Shown here one piece after another: positions 51,068 to 60,745 of a stretch of 64,000 bases of DNA. Source of the DNA: Deltaproteobacteria bacterium. Its GTDB lineage: Bacteria; Acidobacteriota; Thermoanaerobaculia; Multivoradales; JAHZIX01. The notes below the pieces were generated by a model, which did no database searches, had not been told where the DNA came from, and saw only the letters and a list, made by a program, of their open reading frames with translations. Every line of letters starts with the position of its first letter. The stretch's first letter is position 1. The translations under genes and the position numbers were made by a program. The stretch spans positions 1 through 64,000 of the forward strand of contig JAHZIX010000035.1 of NCBI GenBank assembly GCA_022601195.1, written 5' to 3'.

Positions 51068-51473
51068 CCTGCCCGGCCTGTCCCTGTGTCGCCTCGGAGA
51101 AATCCTTCCCCTGGACGCTCGATCGCCGTCAGGCTTCCGGCAATCTCTTATTCGGTTCTAGGCTGTTGTGGTTGGATTCTACAACTCTGCCTGGACCTGT
51201 TTGTAGTGTCCTTAATTCATTTAGACGAACCCCAATTCTCAATTTCCTCTTTTGGGGAGTTTTCGAGCCGGAAACTGGACTGGAAGAAGGGCGAAAGGGC
51301 CGTCGGGAGCCCCTCCGGCAGAGCTTCTAGTTGCTCCGTCCTGGTTGGTTAACCGGGCTTGGGTGAGCCAGGCGGGAGTTAGAGATTGGGGAGTAGAGGC
51401 GAGTGGTCGGAAGGGAGAGGGTATTTAAGCCATGCACGGAGTGCATGCCTGACACCGTATTAGGTGGCGGTGA
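51068..51473. other. Intergenic region upstream of the metalloprotease operon
   Basis: 406 bp with no convincing gene on either strand. It must hold the promoter of the metzincin-CHAT-peptide-radical SAM run, but no clear -35/-10 or -24/-12 element stands out. The left end of the small-subunit gene side carries repeat copy 3. Confidence 0.6.
51421..51457 (-). repeat. Dispersed hairpin (REP-like) repeat, copy 3
   Basis: Inverted relative to copies 1 and 2: on the minus strand it reads CGGTGTCAGGCATGCACTCC and then GTGCATGGCTTAAATAC. The stem GCATGCAC/GTGCATGG is better paired than in the other copies. It lies 17 nt after the stop of the iron-sulfur subunit gene. Confidence 0.8.
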
Positions 51474-51953
51474 TCAGTCGTTTTTGTTTTTGGCTGCGGC
51501 CAAGAGCACCGCGTCGACGATGTGTTGGTAGCCGGTGCAACGGCAGAGGTTGCCGGAGAGGGCTTGGCGGATTTCGGTCTCGGTGGGATTGGGGTTTTCT
51601 TCGAGGAAGGGGCGCAGGGTCATGAGGATTCCGGCGGTACAGAAGCCACATTGCAAGCCATGGGCTTCTTGAAAAGCTTCCTGTAGAGGGTGGAGCTGGT
51701 TTTCGTCTGGGGCCAGGCTCTCCACGGTTTCGATGCGATGACCCTGAGTTTGAATGGCGAGTATCAAGCAGGAACGAACCGCCTCACCGTCGAGGAGTAC
51801 GGTGCAAGCGCCGCAGACTCCATGCTCGCAGCCGACGTGGGTGCCGGTGAGGCCGAGGTCGTGGCGCAGAAAGTCGCTGAGCAGAAGTCGCGGCTCTACT
51901 TTCCGCTGGACCGATTGACCGTTGACCTCCACCTCGAGGGATAGCTGGCTCAT
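51474..51953 (-). CDS. Molybdenum hydroxylase [2Fe-2S] small subunit
   Basis: 159 residues, CoxS/XdhC-type. The plant-ferredoxin cluster motif is CEHGVCGACTVLLDG (about 40-54) and the second, helical cluster motif is CGFCTAGI...CRCTGYQHI (about 102-142). It overlaps the FAD subunit stop as ATGA. There is no large-subunit gene next to it; the nearest unpaired one is at 25938-28277. Confidence 0.92.
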   Translation of the reverse strand: MSQLSLEVEVNGQSVQRKVEPRLLLSDFLRHDLGLTGTHVGCEHGVCGACTVLLDGEAVRSCLILAIQTQGHRIETVESLAPDENQLHPLQEAFQEAHGLQCGFCTAGILMTLRPFLEENPNPTETEIRQALSGNLCRCTGYQHIVDAVLLAAAKNKND

Positions 51954-52843
51954 GATTCCTTCCGTAGTTGGGCCCTAGCTCTCTCGGAGGCTACCGTGAA
52001 GGCCCGGCGGGCTAGCACTTTGGCCAGGTGACGTTTGTAGTCGGCGGTGGCGTGAATATCCGTGGTCGGGTCGATCTCGTTGTCCCCGGCGTGTTCGGCG
52101 CAGGCGGCAATGAATTCCTCGGTCAGGCGTTCACCCCGTAACATGGCCGCGGCGCGGGTCGCTTCCATGGGCACATCGCCGACGCTCAAGAAGACCAGCC
52201 GAGCCTCTTCGCAGATGCCATCGCTATCGAGGATGACGACGGCTGCGGCGCCCACTTGGGCATAGTCGCCATGGCGTCGGGCGATCTCCAGAAAAGCGGA
52301 GCCGCAGCGCATGGGGTGCCGGGGCAAGGCGATTTCCACCAGCATCTCTTCAGGCTCCAGGTCGGTCGTCAGGAGGCCTCGGAAAAAGTCCTGAGCAGCC
52401 ACCCAGCGGCTGCCTCTGGTGCTAACGAGGCGGAAGCGGGCTCTGAGGGCGACTGCCAGAGCCGGTAGCTCGGCGGCTGGATCCGCATGGGCGATGCTGC
52501 CGCCGATGGTGCCCCGGTTGCGAATCTGTGGATGGGCGATGGAATGCACCGCCTCTCGCAGGAGAGGTGCCTGCTCGGCAACCAGCGGCTCTTTTTCCAG
52601 GCTGCGTTGGCGGCTCAGAGCGCCAATCCGTAGGCCACGGTCGTCCCCCCTTTGGTAGTAGCACAGCTCGTCGATGCCGTTGAGGTCGATGAGCAGCGCC
52701 GGCTGACTGAGGCGAAAGCTCATCATCGGCACTAGGCTCTGGCCACCGGCTAGGATCTTGGCATCTGACCCGTGCTGCTCCAGCAACTCCAAGGCGTTGG
52801 CCAGGGAATTTGGGGCGAGGTATGCAAAGGCTCCGGGTTTCAT
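51950..52843 (-). CDS. Molybdenum hydroxylase FAD-binding subunit
   Basis: 297 residues, CoxM-type. ILAGGQSLVPMM (32-43) is the first FAD loop and NRGTIGGSIAHADPAAELP (about 108-126) the second; the C-terminal CO-dehydrogenase flavoprotein domain follows (YKRHLAKVLARRA). It is the first gene of a two-gene operon with the iron-sulfur subunit. Confidence 0.92.
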   Translation of the reverse strand: MKPGAFAYLAPNSLANALELLEQHGSDAKILAGGQSLVPMMSFRLSQPALLIDLNGIDELCYYQRGDDRGLRIGALSRQRSLEKEPLVAEQAPLLREAVHSIAHPQIRNRGTIGGSIAHADPAAELPALAVALRARFRLVSTRGSRWVAAQDFFRGLLTTDLEPEEMLVEIALPRHPMRCGSAFLEIARRHGDYAQVGAAAVVILDSDGICEEARLVFLSVGDVPMEATRAAAMLRGERLTEEFIAACAEHAGDNEIDPTTDIHATADYKRHLAKVLARRAFTVASERARAQLRKES

Positions 52844-52960
52844 GATCGTGGCTCTCGGGCACCTAGGGTCACTGTGGGGTCACTCCGGGTGGAAGAAGGG
52901 GCAGTGTAGCAAAGGACAGGCCCGGAGCCACCCTGAGATCAGCAGTGAAAACGCCAAGCC

Positions 52961-53560
52961 TCAAAAATCGAAGGTAGCAGAGATGTCAATCTCCCCGAGG
53001 TTGCTGCCGTCGTCACGATCCGTCGTGCTCCATCGCCAGGCGATATCCCCCCGGAGCCCCCGGGTAGTGCCGGTGATGGTCTGGGTCAGGCTGCAGGCCA
53101 TCAATTCGCAAGGCATGGCGGCTTCCGAGGTCCAACTGAAGGAGGTGCACGGCTGATTGCAAGCGGTTTGACGGAGGGTGAAGTTTCCGTCGCCGTCGAT
53201 CGTGCCCTCGACAGAGCAGAGGACCCGAAACTGGGGCCAATCGATGCTGCCTCGAAGTGCCGAGCCGTTCTGAGTCAAGTTCATGGCGAGAGGGAAGGCG
53301 TGCCCTCCTACCCGTCTCAAGCCCTGGTGGAAACAATGCGCATCGGGAGCAGCGCTGCGGAAGATGGCGTTGCCACCCAAATTGCTCGGTAGGTCTGGTG
53401 CATCGGGCCGGGTGGGGGAGCTGCCACCGCCACTACAGCCAAGGGTCAGCCATAGGGGCACGAATAGGGCCAGCCAAGGAATCGTCAGGAGGGAAGGAAG
53501 GGAGGTACGGGTAAGGCAGCGGCTGCCGGAGGCATCGAGAGGTGTGATCATCTCGTCCAT
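52961..53560 (-). CDS. Small lipoprotein of unknown function
   Basis: 199 residues with a long N-terminal region, a hydrophobic stretch and a lipobox LTLGC (Cys about 42), then GGGSSPTRPD. The mature part looks like a small beta-barrel domain: LTQNGSALRGSIDW and VEGTIDGDGNFTL alternate with cysteines (TACNQPCTSF, MPCELMACSL) that could form disulfides. Such lipocalin-like lipoproteins are common in Acidobacteriota; no specific role can be given. It is divergent from the cox-like operon. Confidence 0.75.
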   Translation of the reverse strand: MDEMITPLDASGSRCLTRTSLPSLLTIPWLALFVPLWLTLGCSGGGSSPTRPDAPDLPSNLGGNAIFRSAAPDAHCFHQGLRRVGGHAFPLAMNLTQNGSALRGSIDWPQFRVLCSVEGTIDGDGNFTLRQTACNQPCTSFSWTSEAAMPCELMACSLTQTITGTTRGLRGDIAWRWSTTDRDDGSNLGEIDISATFDF

Positions 53561-53640
53561 CTCCTATATCTTGCCGTCAGCTCCTCCCACAAAGCTGAAC
53601 GATGTTTTTCTTCTCCTCGTTAAGGACTATTTAGGCAACC

Positions 53641-53682
53641 GGCCAGCTTGGAGAGATATTCCCGGCCCGCTCCAGGCTGGCC
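53641..53682. promoter_or_regulatory. Inverted repeat between divergent lipoprotein and cox-like operons
   Basis: GGCCAGCTTGGAG (53641-53653) and CTCCAGGCTGGCC (53670-53682) pair at 12 of 13 positions around a 16-nt spacer. A TATAAA at 53716-53721 follows before the first cox-like gene, so the repeat may be an operator; it could also form a hairpin in a leader. Confidence 0.5.
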
Positions 53683-53791
53683 CCTTGGAAGGTCTGGGGC
53701 AGTTTTGGGCTGTGGTATAAATTTGCCAGATTTAGTCGTTTGGAAAGCGGGCCGGTGCCACCGTTACGGTGGGGAAGGAGATCTCCAGGTT

Positions 53792-54259
53792 ATGGGACAC
53801 AAGATTCGTGTCGAGGTCAACGGCCGAGTCGTCGAACGGGAGGTCGAGGCGCACACGCTCCTCGTTCATTTCCTGCGCGAGGACCTGGCCCTGACGGGAA
53901 CCAATGTCGGATGCGAGACCAGTCTTTGCGGTTCGTGCACCGTCTGGATGGATGGAGAAGCGGTGAAATCCTGCACTCAGTTGGCGGTGCAAGCGGACGG
54001 AACCACCGTCACCACCATTGAAGGGATGCGCACGGGAGACGAGATGCACCCGATGCAGCAGGCCTTCTGGGAAGAGCACGGCCTTCAATGTGGTTACTGC
54101 ACTCCGGGCATGATCATGGCTACTTCCGCCCTTCTGAAGCACAACTCGAATCCTTCCGAGGGTGAGATCCGGGAAGCCCTGAAGGGCAATGTCTGCCGTT
54201 GTACCGGGTACCACAACATCGTCAAGGCGGTGCAGCGGGCCGCCCAGGGAGGGTCTTGA
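53792..54259 (+). CDS. CoxS-like [2Fe-2S] subunit
   Basis: 155 residues from ATG 53792 (AAGGAG 11 nt upstream); the open frame runs back to 53648 without coding character. Cluster motifs are [15 protein letters not shown] and CGYCTPGM...CRCTGYHNI. It is the first gene of a compact operon in the order small-large-FAD-MoxR, as in cox-type molybdenum hydroxylases. It lies one base before the large subunit start. Confidence 0.93.
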   Translation: MGHKIRVEVNGRVVEREVEAHTLLVHFLREDLALTGTNVGCETSLCGSCTVWMDGEAVKSCTQLAVQADGTTVTTIEGMRTGDEMHPMQQAFWEEHGLQCGYCTPGMIMATSALLKHNSNPSEGEIREALKGNVCRCTGYHNIVKAVQRAAQGGS

Positions 54260-54260
54260 G

Positions 54261-56621
54261 ATGGCGGACCAAGGAAAGGCCAGAATTCTCGGCTCGGCCA
54301 TCAAGCGGCGGGAAGATCCGGCGCTGATCACCGGCAAGGGCCGTTACACGGATGACTTCACCCTTCCCCACATGACCCACGCGGTGATCGTTCGCAGCCC
54401 GTACTCTCACGCCCACGTGCGCAGCATCGACACCGCAGCGGCCGCAGCGACCCCCGGGGTTCTAGCGGTCTACACCGCTGCGGATATCGAATCCAGTGGC
54501 GCGCCGGGCACAGTGCCGACGGCTTGGCTCCTACCGGATATCAAGACCCCGGAGCACTCCTTGTTGGCCAAGGGGAGAGTTCGCTATGTGGGGGATGGAG
54601 TTGCCGTGGTGGTGGGCGAGACTCGCCAGGCCGCTCGGGCCGCTGCGGAGCTCGTCGAGGTCGACTATGACCCGTTGGACGCCGTGGTTGATCCCCAAAA
54701 GGCGACCGCGGAAGGCGCTCCCCAACTGTTCGAAGACGTACCGAGGAATATCTCCTTCGATTGGGATCTAGGAGACAAAGAAAAGACGGACCTTGGCTTC
54801 GAAGGAGCGGCTCACACCGTCAGCGCTGAGCTGCGCAACAATCGCTTGATTCCTCACGCTATCGAGCCCAGAGCTGCCTTGGCCGACTTCGATGAGCACA
54901 AGGGTGAGCTGACCTTGCGCATGACGACTCAAAACCCCCATGTCCACCGCCTGCTGTTGTCCTTGGCTTCCATTGGCCTGCCGGAGCACAAGATTCGCGT
55001 GATCGCCCCGGAAGTGGGAGGAGGGTTCGGGTCGAAGATCCACCTCTACCCGGACGAGGCCATCGCCGCATGGTGCGCCATGCAGCTGAAACGTCCAGTG
55101 AAATGGGTGGCGACGCGGTCCGAGACGAATCTCACCGACGCCCATGGCCGGGACCACGTGACCCGGGCGGAAATGGCTTTGGACGCCGAAGGCCGGATTC
55201 TCGGGTTACGGGTAGACACTCACGCCGCCATGGGAGCCTATCTGTCGACCTTTGCACCGGCGGTTCCCACCTACCTCTACGGCACGTTGTTGTCGGGGCA
55301 GTACGACATTCCAGCCATTTACGTTCACGTCCTGGGAGTGTTCACCAATACGGCTCCGGTGGATGCCTATCGAGGAGCCGGAAGGCCGGAGGCGACCTTC
55401 GTCATCGAGCGCATGATGGACTTGGCTGCTGCTCAGTTGGGCCAGGACCCGGCGGAGATCCGGCGGCGCAACTTCGTTGCCGCGGACGCTTTTCCCTACG
55501 CCACTCAGGTCGCTCTGGAATACGACAGTGGAAATTACGAGCCGGCTCTCGACAAGGCTCTCGAAGCGGCTGGCTATGCCGCTCTGAGGACCGAGCAGAA
55601 AAGCCGCCACGATGCCGGTAGCAGCAAATGGCTGGGGATCGGTCTGTCGAGCTACATCGAGGCATGTGGCTTGGCCCCCTCTCAAGTGGCGGGCGCCTTG
55701 GGGGCTCAAGCGGGCCTTTGGGAGAGCGCCAAGATTCGAGTTCATCCCACCGGCACCGTGACGGTGTACACCGGCTCGTCGTCTCACGGCCAAGGCCACG
55801 AGACGACTTTCTCCCAGATCGTCGCCGATCGCTTGGGCCTCGAAGTGGAACAGGTGGAGGTCATTCACGGCGACACCAAGGAGGTGCAATTCGGCATGGG
55901 CACCTATGGGAGTCGCAGCGCCGCTGTCGGTGGTAGTGCCATCGCCAACGGGGTCGACCGGGCCATTGAGAAAGGCCGGCGGATCGCTGCCCACATGTTG
56001 GAGGCGGCGGAGGAGGACGTGGTCTTCGACGACGGCCAGTACACCGTCAAAGGAGTACCGGATCAGGCGAAATCCTGGGGAGACGTGGTGCTGGCCTCCT
56101 ACCTGGCCCATGACCTCCCGGAAGGCATGGAACCCGGCATGGAGACCACTGCTTTCTACAATCCTTCCAACTTCGTCTACCCCTTCGGCACCCATGTCGC
56201 GGTAGTGGAAGTGGACTCGGAGACCGGCGATGTGGAGCTCCTGAGGTATATCGCCGTGGACGATTGCGGCAACGTCATCAATCCGATGATCGTCGACGGC
56301 CAGGTCCACGGTGGAGTTGCCCAAGGTATCGGCCAGGCTCTTTGGGAGCAGGCGGTCTATGACGACAACGGTCAGCTATTGACCGGAACCCTGATGGACT
56401 ACGCCTTGCCCCGAGCCCATATGCTGGTTTCCTTCGAGCTCGACCGCACCGTGACCCCGTGCCCTCACAATCCGTTGGGGGTCAAGGGGATCGGTGAGGC
56501 CGGCGCCATTGCCTCTCCGGCGGCGGTGGTCAATGCCGTCATGGATGCGGTAAGCCATCGGGGCATTCGAAACATAGATATGCCGTTGACGCCGGAAAAA
56601 GTCTGGCGAGCGATCCAATAG
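54261..56621 (+). CDS. CoxL-like molybdenum hydroxylase large subunit
   Basis: 786 residues. [14 protein letters not shown], the active-site loop [33 protein letters not shown] and [11 protein letters not shown] (catalytic Glu) are present. AYRGAGR is the form II-type loop; form I CO dehydrogenase has a Cys there, so CO oxidation is doubtful. An aldehyde or heterocycle is more likely. It shares only family-level identity with the orphan large subunit at 25938-28277. Confidence 0.92.
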   Translation: MADQGKARILGSAIKRREDPALITGKGRYTDDFTLPHMTHAVIVRSPYSHAHVRSIDTAAAAATPGVLAVYTAADIESSGAPGTVPTAWLLPDIKTPEHSLLAKGRVRYVGDGVAVVVGETRQAARAAAELVEVDYDPLDAVVDPQKATAEGAPQLFEDVPRNISFDWDLGDKEKTDLGFEGAAHTVSAELRNNRLIPHAIEPRAALADFDEHKGELTLRMTTQNPHVHRLLLSLASIGLPEHKIRVIAPEVGGGFGSKIHLYPDEAIAAWCAMQLKRPVKWVATRSETNLTDAHGRDHVTRAEMALDAEGRILGLRVDTHAAMGAYLSTFAPAVPTYLYGTLLSGQYDIPAIYVHVLGVFTNTAPVDAYRGAGRPEATFVIERMMDLAAAQLGQDPAEIRRRNFVAADAFPYATQVALEYDSGNYEPALDKALEAAGYAALRTEQKSRHDAGSSKWLGIGLSSYIEACGLAPSQVAGALGAQAGLWESAKIRVHPTGTVTVYTGSSSHGQGHETTFSQIVADRLGLEVEQVEVIHGDTKEVQFGMGTYGSRSAAVGGSAIANGVDRAIEKGRRIAAHMLEAAEEDVVFDDGQYTVKGVPDQAKSWGDVVLASYLAHDLPEGMEPGMETTAFYNPSNFVYPFGTHVAVVEVDSETGDVELLRYIAVDDCGNVINPMIVDGQVHGGVAQGIGQALWEQAVYDDNGQLLTGTLMDYALPRAHMLVSFELDRTVTPCPHNPLGVKGIGEAGAIASPAAVVNAVMDAVSHRGIRNIDMPLTPEKVWRAIQ

Positions 56622-56636
56622 GAAGGGGAGAAGGCC

Positions 56637-57503
56637 ATGTTCTTGAATCCATTCGAGTATCACCGCGCCGGGTCTCCCCAGGAGGCTTTGGATCTGCTGA
56701 ATCGCCATGAGGGGGCCAAGCTGATCGCTGGCGGCCATAGCCTGCTGCCTCTCATGAAGCAGCAATTGGCTCAACCGACGGCACTGATCGATATCGGTCG
56801 GCTGGCAGAGCTTTCCGGAGTTGAAAAACAGGGAGACTCTCTGCGCATCGGAGCTCTGACTTGTCATGCCGAGTTAGCTTCCTCAGGGATGTTGGCTACC
56901 CACTGCCCCATTCTGGCGGAGGCGGCAGCCAAGGTCGCGGATCCTCAAGTGCGGAATAAGGGAACTTTGGGCGGCAATATCGCTCACGCCGACCCGGCTT
57001 CGGACCTGCCGGCGGTGTTGGTGGCGACCGGTGCCACTCTCGACCTCATGAGCCCTCAGGGGGTGCGCCAGGTGCGAGCCGTGGACTTTTTCGTCGGTCT
57101 CTTGGAGACGGATCTGGCAGAGAACGAGCTGATCACGGCGATTCATGTTCCGGTCCTCGGGCAGGGGAGTGGCTCTTGTTACTTGAAAGCGGAGCACCCG
57201 GCTTCCGGCTATGCGGTGTGCGGAGCAGCGGTCGTGGTAGAGCTTGGAGCGGACGGGAATGCGGCGGCGATTCGATTGTCCTTCAACGGCTTGGCCACGA
57301 CACCGGTTCAATGTTTTCCCGTGGTAGGAGCTTTGACCGGGACGGACCTGGCGGATGAGGCCATCGATACGGCCGTGAATAGCCTCTTGTCCGTGGAAGA
57401 CCCTCTGGGCGATATCTACGCTTCCGGGGAGTACCGGGTGCAGTTAGCGAAGGTCTACTGTCGCCGTGCCCTCAAGATCGCGCGGGACCGGGCTCGGGGC
57501 TGA
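56637..57503 (+). CDS. CoxM-like FAD-binding subunit
   Basis: 288 residues. FAD loops [12 protein letters not shown] (about 29-40) and [19 protein letters not shown] (about 103-121), then the CO-dehydrogenase flavoprotein C-terminal domain ending [17 protein letters not shown]. It transfers electrons from the [2Fe-2S] subunit to an acceptor. A GGAAGGGGAG site precedes the start, 15 nt after the large-subunit stop. Confidence 0.92.
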   Translation: MFLNPFEYHRAGSPQEALDLLNRHEGAKLIAGGHSLLPLMKQQLAQPTALIDIGRLAELSGVEKQGDSLRIGALTCHAELASSGMLATHCPILAEAAAKVADPQVRNKGTLGGNIAHADPASDLPAVLVATGATLDLMSPQGVRQVRAVDFFVGLLETDLAENELITAIHVPVLGQGSGSCYLKAEHPASGYAVCGAAVVVELGADGNAAAIRLSFNGLATTPVQCFPVVGALTGTDLADEAIDTAVNSLLSVEDPLGDIYASGEYRVQLAKVYCRRALKIARDRARG

Positions 57504-57509
57504 GGCCGG

Positions 57510-58496
57510 ATGGCCGAGGAGAAAATCCACGGGACGGAGGGTCCGGTGGACAGCCTCGGTTCCGTTGACAAGGTACAGCAGGCGCTGAGGGATTGTCGCT
57601 ACCTGGCGGACGTCCCCCTAGCCACGTCGATTTTTCTGGCCTTATCCCTGCAGCGGCCTCTGCTGCTCGAGGGAGAAGCTGGGGTCGGCAAGACGGAAGT
57701 GGCCAAGGCTCTTTCGCGAATGATGGGGCGGCGGCTGATTCGTCTCCAGTGCTACGAGGGATTGGACCTGGCCAACGCGGTCTACGAGTGGGACTACAGT
57801 CGCCAGCTGCTTCATATTCGCCTCCAGGAAGCGACCGGCCGCGCACGGGCTAAGGGCGAGGGCCAGATACAGGGTCAGGTGCCGGGCATAGAGACTCTCC
57901 GTCGGGAGCTCTTCGGCCCGGAATTTCTTCTTCGCAGACCCTTGTTGGAAGCCATCGACCCGGCAGCCGATCACCCCGGTGGCGCGCCCATTCTGCTCAT
58001 CGATGAGTTGGACCGGGCCGACGAAGAGTTCGAAGCCTTCCTGCTGGAAGTTCTATCCGACTTCCAGATCACCCTTCCGGAGCTGGGAACGATCGTCGCC
58101 CAGGAACCCCCGGTGGTGATTCTGACCTCCAATCGCACCCGAGAGTTGCATGATGCACTGCGTCGCCGCTGCCTCTATCAATGGATCGACTATCCGGATT
58201 TCGACAAGGAGTACGAGATCGTCCGGTCTCTGGCCCCCGGAGCTGACCAGGAGCTGTCGCGGCAGGTCGTGACTTTCGTCCAAGACCTACGGCGAGAGGA
58301 TCTATTCAAGCGGCCCGGGGTAGCGGAGACTCTGGATTGGGTAGCTGCCCTAGGGGCCTTGAATGCCCGAGAGCTGTCCCCGCAAGTGGTGGAAGCGACT
58401 CTCGGTGTGCTGCTCAAATACCAGGACGATATCGAGCAGGTTCGCCGCGACGGAGTGGAGGAGCTGCTGGCGTCATCAGGCAAAGGCGGAGAATGA
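57510..58496 (+). CDS. MoxR/CoxD-type AAA+ ATPase
   Basis: 328 residues. Walker A GEAGVGKTE (54-62), Walker B ILLIDELDRADEEF (about 155-168), sensor 1 LTSNRTRELHDALRRRCLYQW. CoxD-type MoxR ATPases help mature the Mo-Cu or Mo-S active site of the hydroxylase made by the same operon. The usual VWA partner (CoxE) is not next; the following gene encodes an exported protein. It begins 6 nt after the FAD subunit stop. Confidence 0.92.
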   Translation: MAEEKIHGTEGPVDSLGSVDKVQQALRDCRYLADVPLATSIFLALSLQRPLLLEGEAGVGKTEVAKALSRMMGRRLIRLQCYEGLDLANAVYEWDYSRQLLHIRLQEATGRARAKGEGQIQGQVPGIETLRRELFGPEFLLRRPLLEAIDPAADHPGGAPILLIDELDRADEEFEAFLLEVLSDFQITLPELGTIVAQEPPVVILTSNRTRELHDALRRRCLYQWIDYPDFDKEYEIVRSLAPGADQELSRQVVTFVQDLRREDLFKRPGVAETLDWVAALGALNARELSPQVVEATLGVLLKYQDDIEQVRRDGVEELLASSGKGGE

Positions 58497-58513
58497 AGTG
58501 TTAGGTTAGATCT

Positions 58514-59683
58514 ATGAGAAGCAACACGATTCGCCCACTCTTGTTGCCTAGCTTGATCCTACTGCTTGTCGGCAGCTCTCCTGCCGATGCCGACCTCCCT
58601 GAAAAGGCTTCCCTGGTGCCGCCTCCGGTGGCGATTCTAGCTTCTCTGGATTTCGAGCAACCCACGCCCTCCGGGCCGGATACCTTTCGAATCTTCGAGC
58701 ACTCCACGGGGCGAGTGGACTTGAGCCAGAGCTTTCGCTGGAGCGGTTTTCGTTCCCTGCGGGTGAGAGAAGAGCCGGAAAACGGTTGTTTTTCGGAGTT
58801 CTTGGGCTTCTTTCCGGAACAGACTCAAGGCCTTGTTTTCGTTCAGTTTTACCTGCTCCTAACGGACCCGACGGAGAGGATGAATTTCGCTCTGGCCGGA
58901 CCCCGTTGGTTCCTCAATATGGAACGGGGTGGCCATGCTCTCTGGCTGGAGACCCGCGAAGGCTCCCTGCGTCACCGAACCGGACAGCATTGGAAGGACC
59001 TGTTCGAACCCCGACCCTTTCAGTGGTATTTCGTCGACCTGGTTTACGACGTAGATCGGGGGCGCTACGACTTGGCGATCTATGAGGAAGGCCGGGAGGA
59101 GCCCCGCATCGATCTTCGTCAGCAGCGCAACACGGCGGATACGGATGGTTCCTCGATCGCCTACTACTCGTTCATCGGTGACCTAGAGGACAAGGGCAGC
59201 GGCACCTATTTCGTCGACGACGTTCTCATCGCCAGCGACAAGAGCTTGCGCCAGAAGCCTTTCGTGGCTCCTGGCCGGAGGCGCTTCTTCGTCGATTCCT
59301 ACGGCGACAGCCAAGAGCTCCTAACCGAGGCGAGTCGAGCCGATCTCATCGCCGAAGCGCGGCGGGGGCTCCTCCGGGGCGAGCTGCTCGGGGACCGTCT
59401 GGCTGGCGAATCCGCACAGCGCCTGGAGCGAGCCGCCGATGAAGCCTTCCGGCTTCGAGACCTAGATTTAGCAGAAGAGCTCTATGACGTTCTACGGGTG
59501 GATCCGGAGCGCGAGGGGCGCATTCTTCTCAAACTCTCCGATGTCTACTTTGAACGGGGTGATCTCGAGTCCGAGCGGGCCGCCCGAGAGGCGATCTATG
59601 GTCGGCTGGAGTTAGAAGAGCTTCGGCCTCTCGAGGCTCTAAGGGGGAAACAAATCTCTCCTCCGACTTCTGAGCTGCGCTGA
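58514..59683 (+). CDS. Exported protein of unknown function
   Basis: 389 residues. A signal peptide (LLLPSLILLLVGSSPADA, cleavage near 27) is followed by a concanavalin/LamG-like beta domain of about 230 residues (ILASLDFEQPTPSG, then WYFVDLVYDVDRGRYDLAIYEEG and YFVDDVLIASD). The C-terminal region is charged and helical and looks TPR-like (AFRLRDLDLAEELYDVLRVDPEREGRILLKLSDVYFERGDL). It follows the MoxR gene by 17 nt, but may just be co-transcribed. I cannot name a family. Confidence 0.72.
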   Translation: MRSNTIRPLLLPSLILLLVGSSPADADLPEKASLVPPPVAILASLDFEQPTPSGPDTFRIFEHSTGRVDLSQSFRWSGFRSLRVREEPENGCFSEFLGFFPEQTQGLVFVQFYLLLTDPTERMNFALAGPRWFLNMERGGHALWLETREGSLRHRTGQHWKDLFEPRPFQWYFVDLVYDVDRGRYDLAIYEEGREEPRIDLRQQRNTADTDGSSIAYYSFIGDLEDKGSGTYFVDDVLIASDKSLRQKPFVAPGRRRFFVDSYGDSQELLTEASRADLIAEARRGLLRGELLGDRLAGESAQRLERAADEAFRLRDLDLAEELYDVLRVDPEREGRILLKLSDVYFERGDLESERAAREAIYGRLELEELRPLEALRGKQISPPTSELR

Positions 59684-60612
59684 AGATAGAGCCGGGGTAC
59701 GCCTTTCTTCTTGGCCCCGGCGGCACCGAACAACTTCACGTCCACTCACACTTCCCCAATAACTCTCAGTTTCCAGGCCCTTGCCGGCACCCAGGTCGGG
59801 CTCGGCTTCCTCATCCCTCTCGGAGAGCTCGATAGGGGAGAGCCAGGCCCGGAAGAGGCCTTCGGAGCGGGCTGGGATGGCCTTGCTATTGGTAGGGACG
59901 CTGTTCCGAGATTCAAGATTCCTTCTTTTTCGCCTAGCTTTGATTCAGTGATGGCATTTTTTTGATGAATGTGGGGGAGTTTTTCAACGCTCTACGATGA
60001 GTCCTACATGGAACGAGTGAGCAGGAACCCAAGCAAAGGTCGAACCGAGTCAGCCCAGGTTTTGTTGTCAACCCAAGGCTGGAGTGGGGAACCTCCGAGG
60101 ATTTGGGCACCGATTCTCTCTTTGACTTTCCATCAGATTTCCCGGTTTCTTCGACCAGCGCCGTTGACCACGGGCACCTCGACTTCCCTTCGTTTCGGGC
60201 TTCTGAAGGAGAATTTGAAAAAAGTTCGCGATTTCATGACGTGATTCGCGATGAAAGTACGCCTACATGATTGATGTTTGTAGTTACTGACGAGCTGGGG
60301 GTAACAAAACGAATGTGGAAAGGCTTCGAGAGCCAGCGCTCTGCCGATGCAGATCCAGGTTTCAGACGTCGTGAACTCTGAAGGTGTCGTCTCTAGCCAT
60401 CGAGGACGATGGGGTTCTCGAGCTGGCTATTCGACCCTCAGATCGAATGTCGGAGAGCCAATTCCAGAAGAAGGGAAGGAGCAGGAATAAAACGAAGAGA
60501 GCCCCCTGTTGTCGCCATAAGCCGTTAGCTTATTGCAAGTAGTGTTTGATTGAATTTCTTTTTGTTTCTTTATTGTCGTCTGATTGTTTGATTGTTATGA
60601 GGCTTCACAAAG
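59684..60612. other. 0.93-kb region with no supported gene
   Basis: Short open frames occur on the plus strand but lack ribosome-binding sites, family features or the codon bias of neighbouring genes. GC content falls clearly in 60240-60610, with T-rich runs around 60545-60600, as expected for a promoter region before the natural-product genes. I see no clear -35/-10 pair or rho-independent terminator. Confidence 0.65.
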
Positions 60613-60745
60613 ATGGACTCTGAAAGTGTTTTGGTTCTGGGTGGCGATGATGTCGGCGCCCTTCTAGCTAACGCTGAGAATGAGGTTGTCGGGGCAGTTC
60701 GAGAGGCCTATCTGGCTCACCACCGCGGCCACAGCTCTACCTCAC
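60613..60745 (+). pseudogene. 5' end of sbnB, out of frame with the rest
   Basis: From ATG 60613 the frame reads MDSESVLVLGGDDVGALLAN and continues EVVGAVREAYLAHHRGHSST, which matches the N-terminus expected of SbnB-type dehydrogenases. After about 60740 this frame loses homology, while the +1 frame picks up PHSSFLRFPGDSLNRIIGLPG. One base too many within about 60735-60750 would explain it: true mutation, assembly error, or (less likely) programmed frameshift. Confidence 0.7.

Noticed and set aside
53792-58496. Form I aerobic CO dehydrogenase
   Set aside because: Gene order matches cox, but the large subunit has AYRGAGR without the Mo-Cu cysteine of AYxCSFR.
59711-60244. Two short plus-strand ORFs after the exported protein
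   Set aside because: No ribosome-binding sites, no family features and biased composition; treated as non-coding.
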